This document shows positions 6,090 through 6,644 of a DNA stretch of 6,644 bases, in pieces. Position 1 is the first letter of the stretch. Each line of letters opens with the position of its first letter. Source of the DNA: DAOTUB01 sp034437455 (GTDB lineage Bacteria > Chloroflexota > Anaerolineae > B4-G1); the NCBI GenBank assembly GCA_034437455.1, contig DAOTUB010000093.1, forward strand, positions 1-6,644. Reading direction: 5' to 3'. Under the pieces are notes generated by a model. The model was given only the letters and a program-made list of their open reading frames with translations, had not been told where the DNA came from and did no database searches. The translations under genes and the position numbers were made by a program.

Positions 6090-6644
6090 AGCCATCTCGT
6101 TGTACAGGATTGCAGTATACCTCAATCTCGCCCGCTTTGAAAGCCAGCGACCAAGTCTGCTTCACCTGACGCACGATATCGGATACGTCCACCACGTTCC
6201 ACACGCCCCAGTTGCGCCAGAGGTTGTCTGCGACTACAAAACGGGCGCTTCTGTGATCGGGGTCGAAGGCGAATCGATCCGCAGGGATGTCCGCTGGCAA
6301 ATGCGGCGTCTCCTGACCCGTGGCCGCGACGGTCATTTGGAAATCGGCCACGTTTGCCCGCAAGAGCCAGGCCAAGGCGGGGGAGGCGATAATCACGTCG
6401 TCAGCGCCGGTCTGGCTCTTGACAAATCCGGCTGCCTGCCGGGCATCGTCTGGGTTGATCAAGAATGGATCGATCTCCGTGCTGAATCCATCGCGCGTTT
6501 GCCTGGCCGACCACACTACCGAGGTGAGGAACGGAGATATGACTACCGCGAAAAGTATCAAATTGACGCCGATCGACAGGAATCTGCCGGGCGACCATCC
6601 CCAATTCTCAAACAGGGAAAGCAACGCGCCCTGGAGCGCTCGCG
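6088..6644 (-). CDS. C-terminal part of a membrane protein, probable GT-C (family 39-like) glycosyltransferase
   Basis: Partial gene: the frame is open to the right edge of the window, so the true start lies outside. A TTG at 6624 exists but there is no reason to prefer it, because the upstream codons (RALQGAL) continue without a stop. About 185 residues are visible. After a short stretch comes one hydrophobic helix (SIGVNLILFAVVISPFLTSV, roughly 23-44 of the visible part), then a soluble tail of about 140 residues starting near NPDDARQAAGFV and including ADDVIIASPALAWLLRANV. A last helix followed by a DDA...AAxFV...VIxSP-type extracytoplasmic domain is typical of polytopic dolichyl-phosphate-mannose-type or ArnT-like glycosyltransferases, which use lipid-linked sugars. 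No catalytic motif is in view, so substrate and even family remain uncertain. It probably shares the transcript with aroC, 9 bases downstream, although no functional link to aromatic synthesis is evident. Confidence 0.6.
   Translation of the reverse strand, partial: RALQGALLSLFENWGWSPGRFLSIGVNLILFAVVISPFLTSVVWSARQTRDGFSTEIDPFLINPDDARQAAGFVKSQTGADDVIIASPALAWLLRANVADFQMTVAATGQETPHLPADIPADRFAFDPDHRSARFVVADNLWRNWGVWNVVDVSDIVRQVKQTWSLAFKAGEIEVYCNPVQRDG

Noticed and set aside
6622..6624. TTG as the start of the glycosyltransferase-like gene
   Set aside because: The frame is open beyond it to the window edge and the visible part looks like the last helix and tail of a larger membrane protein, so it is treated as a partial gene.

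Overview
The window is about 6.6 kb of GC-rich bacterial DNA (visibly around 60% G+C). It carries one tightly packed operon read entirely on the minus strand, so transcription runs from high to low coordinates. The dense antisense ORFs, the fused shikimate kinase/3-dehydroquinate synthase, the aminotransferase of the LL-diaminopimelate type and the preceding membrane glycosyltransferase tail would all fit an Anaerolineae-like member of the Chloroflexota. That placement is an inference from style and gene content; no rRNA or other marker gene is present.

In transcription order the layout is as follows. The C-terminal end of a membrane protein, probably a GT-C/family 39 glycosyltransferase, enters from the right edge (6644-6088). 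It is followed, 9 bp later, by chorismate synthase aroC (6078-4954). Next come a fused shikimate kinase plus 3-dehydroquinate synthase, aroKB (4957-3386), and type II 3-dehydroquinate dehydratase aroQ (3389-2928). Then follow a six-helix, HAMP-containing class III adenylate cyclase (2931-1339) and a PLP-dependent class I/II aminotransferase (1342-155). The last 154 bases hold no gene. They contain a 17-bp inverted repeat and a second small hairpin-like element downstream of the operon.

The three aro genes supply four of the seven shikimate-pathway activities: steps 2, 3, 5 and 7. DAHP synthase, shikimate dehydrogenase and EPSP synthase are not in the window and must lie elsewhere. The aminotransferase at the end could act on an aromatic or prephenate-type keto acid, which would extend the same pathway, or on a diaminopimelate precursor.

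The most unusual point is organisation. All four junctions from aroC to the aminotransferase are ATGA overlaps, in which the start codon shares bases with the preceding TGA. The adenylate cyclase is therefore built into the same translationally coupled unit as the aromatic biosynthesis enzymes. A second oddity is a 35-bp heptameric tandem repeat (consensus RGTTTCG on the plus strand) lying in frame inside a surface loop of aroC. No mobile element, CRISPR array, tRNA or rRNA was seen.
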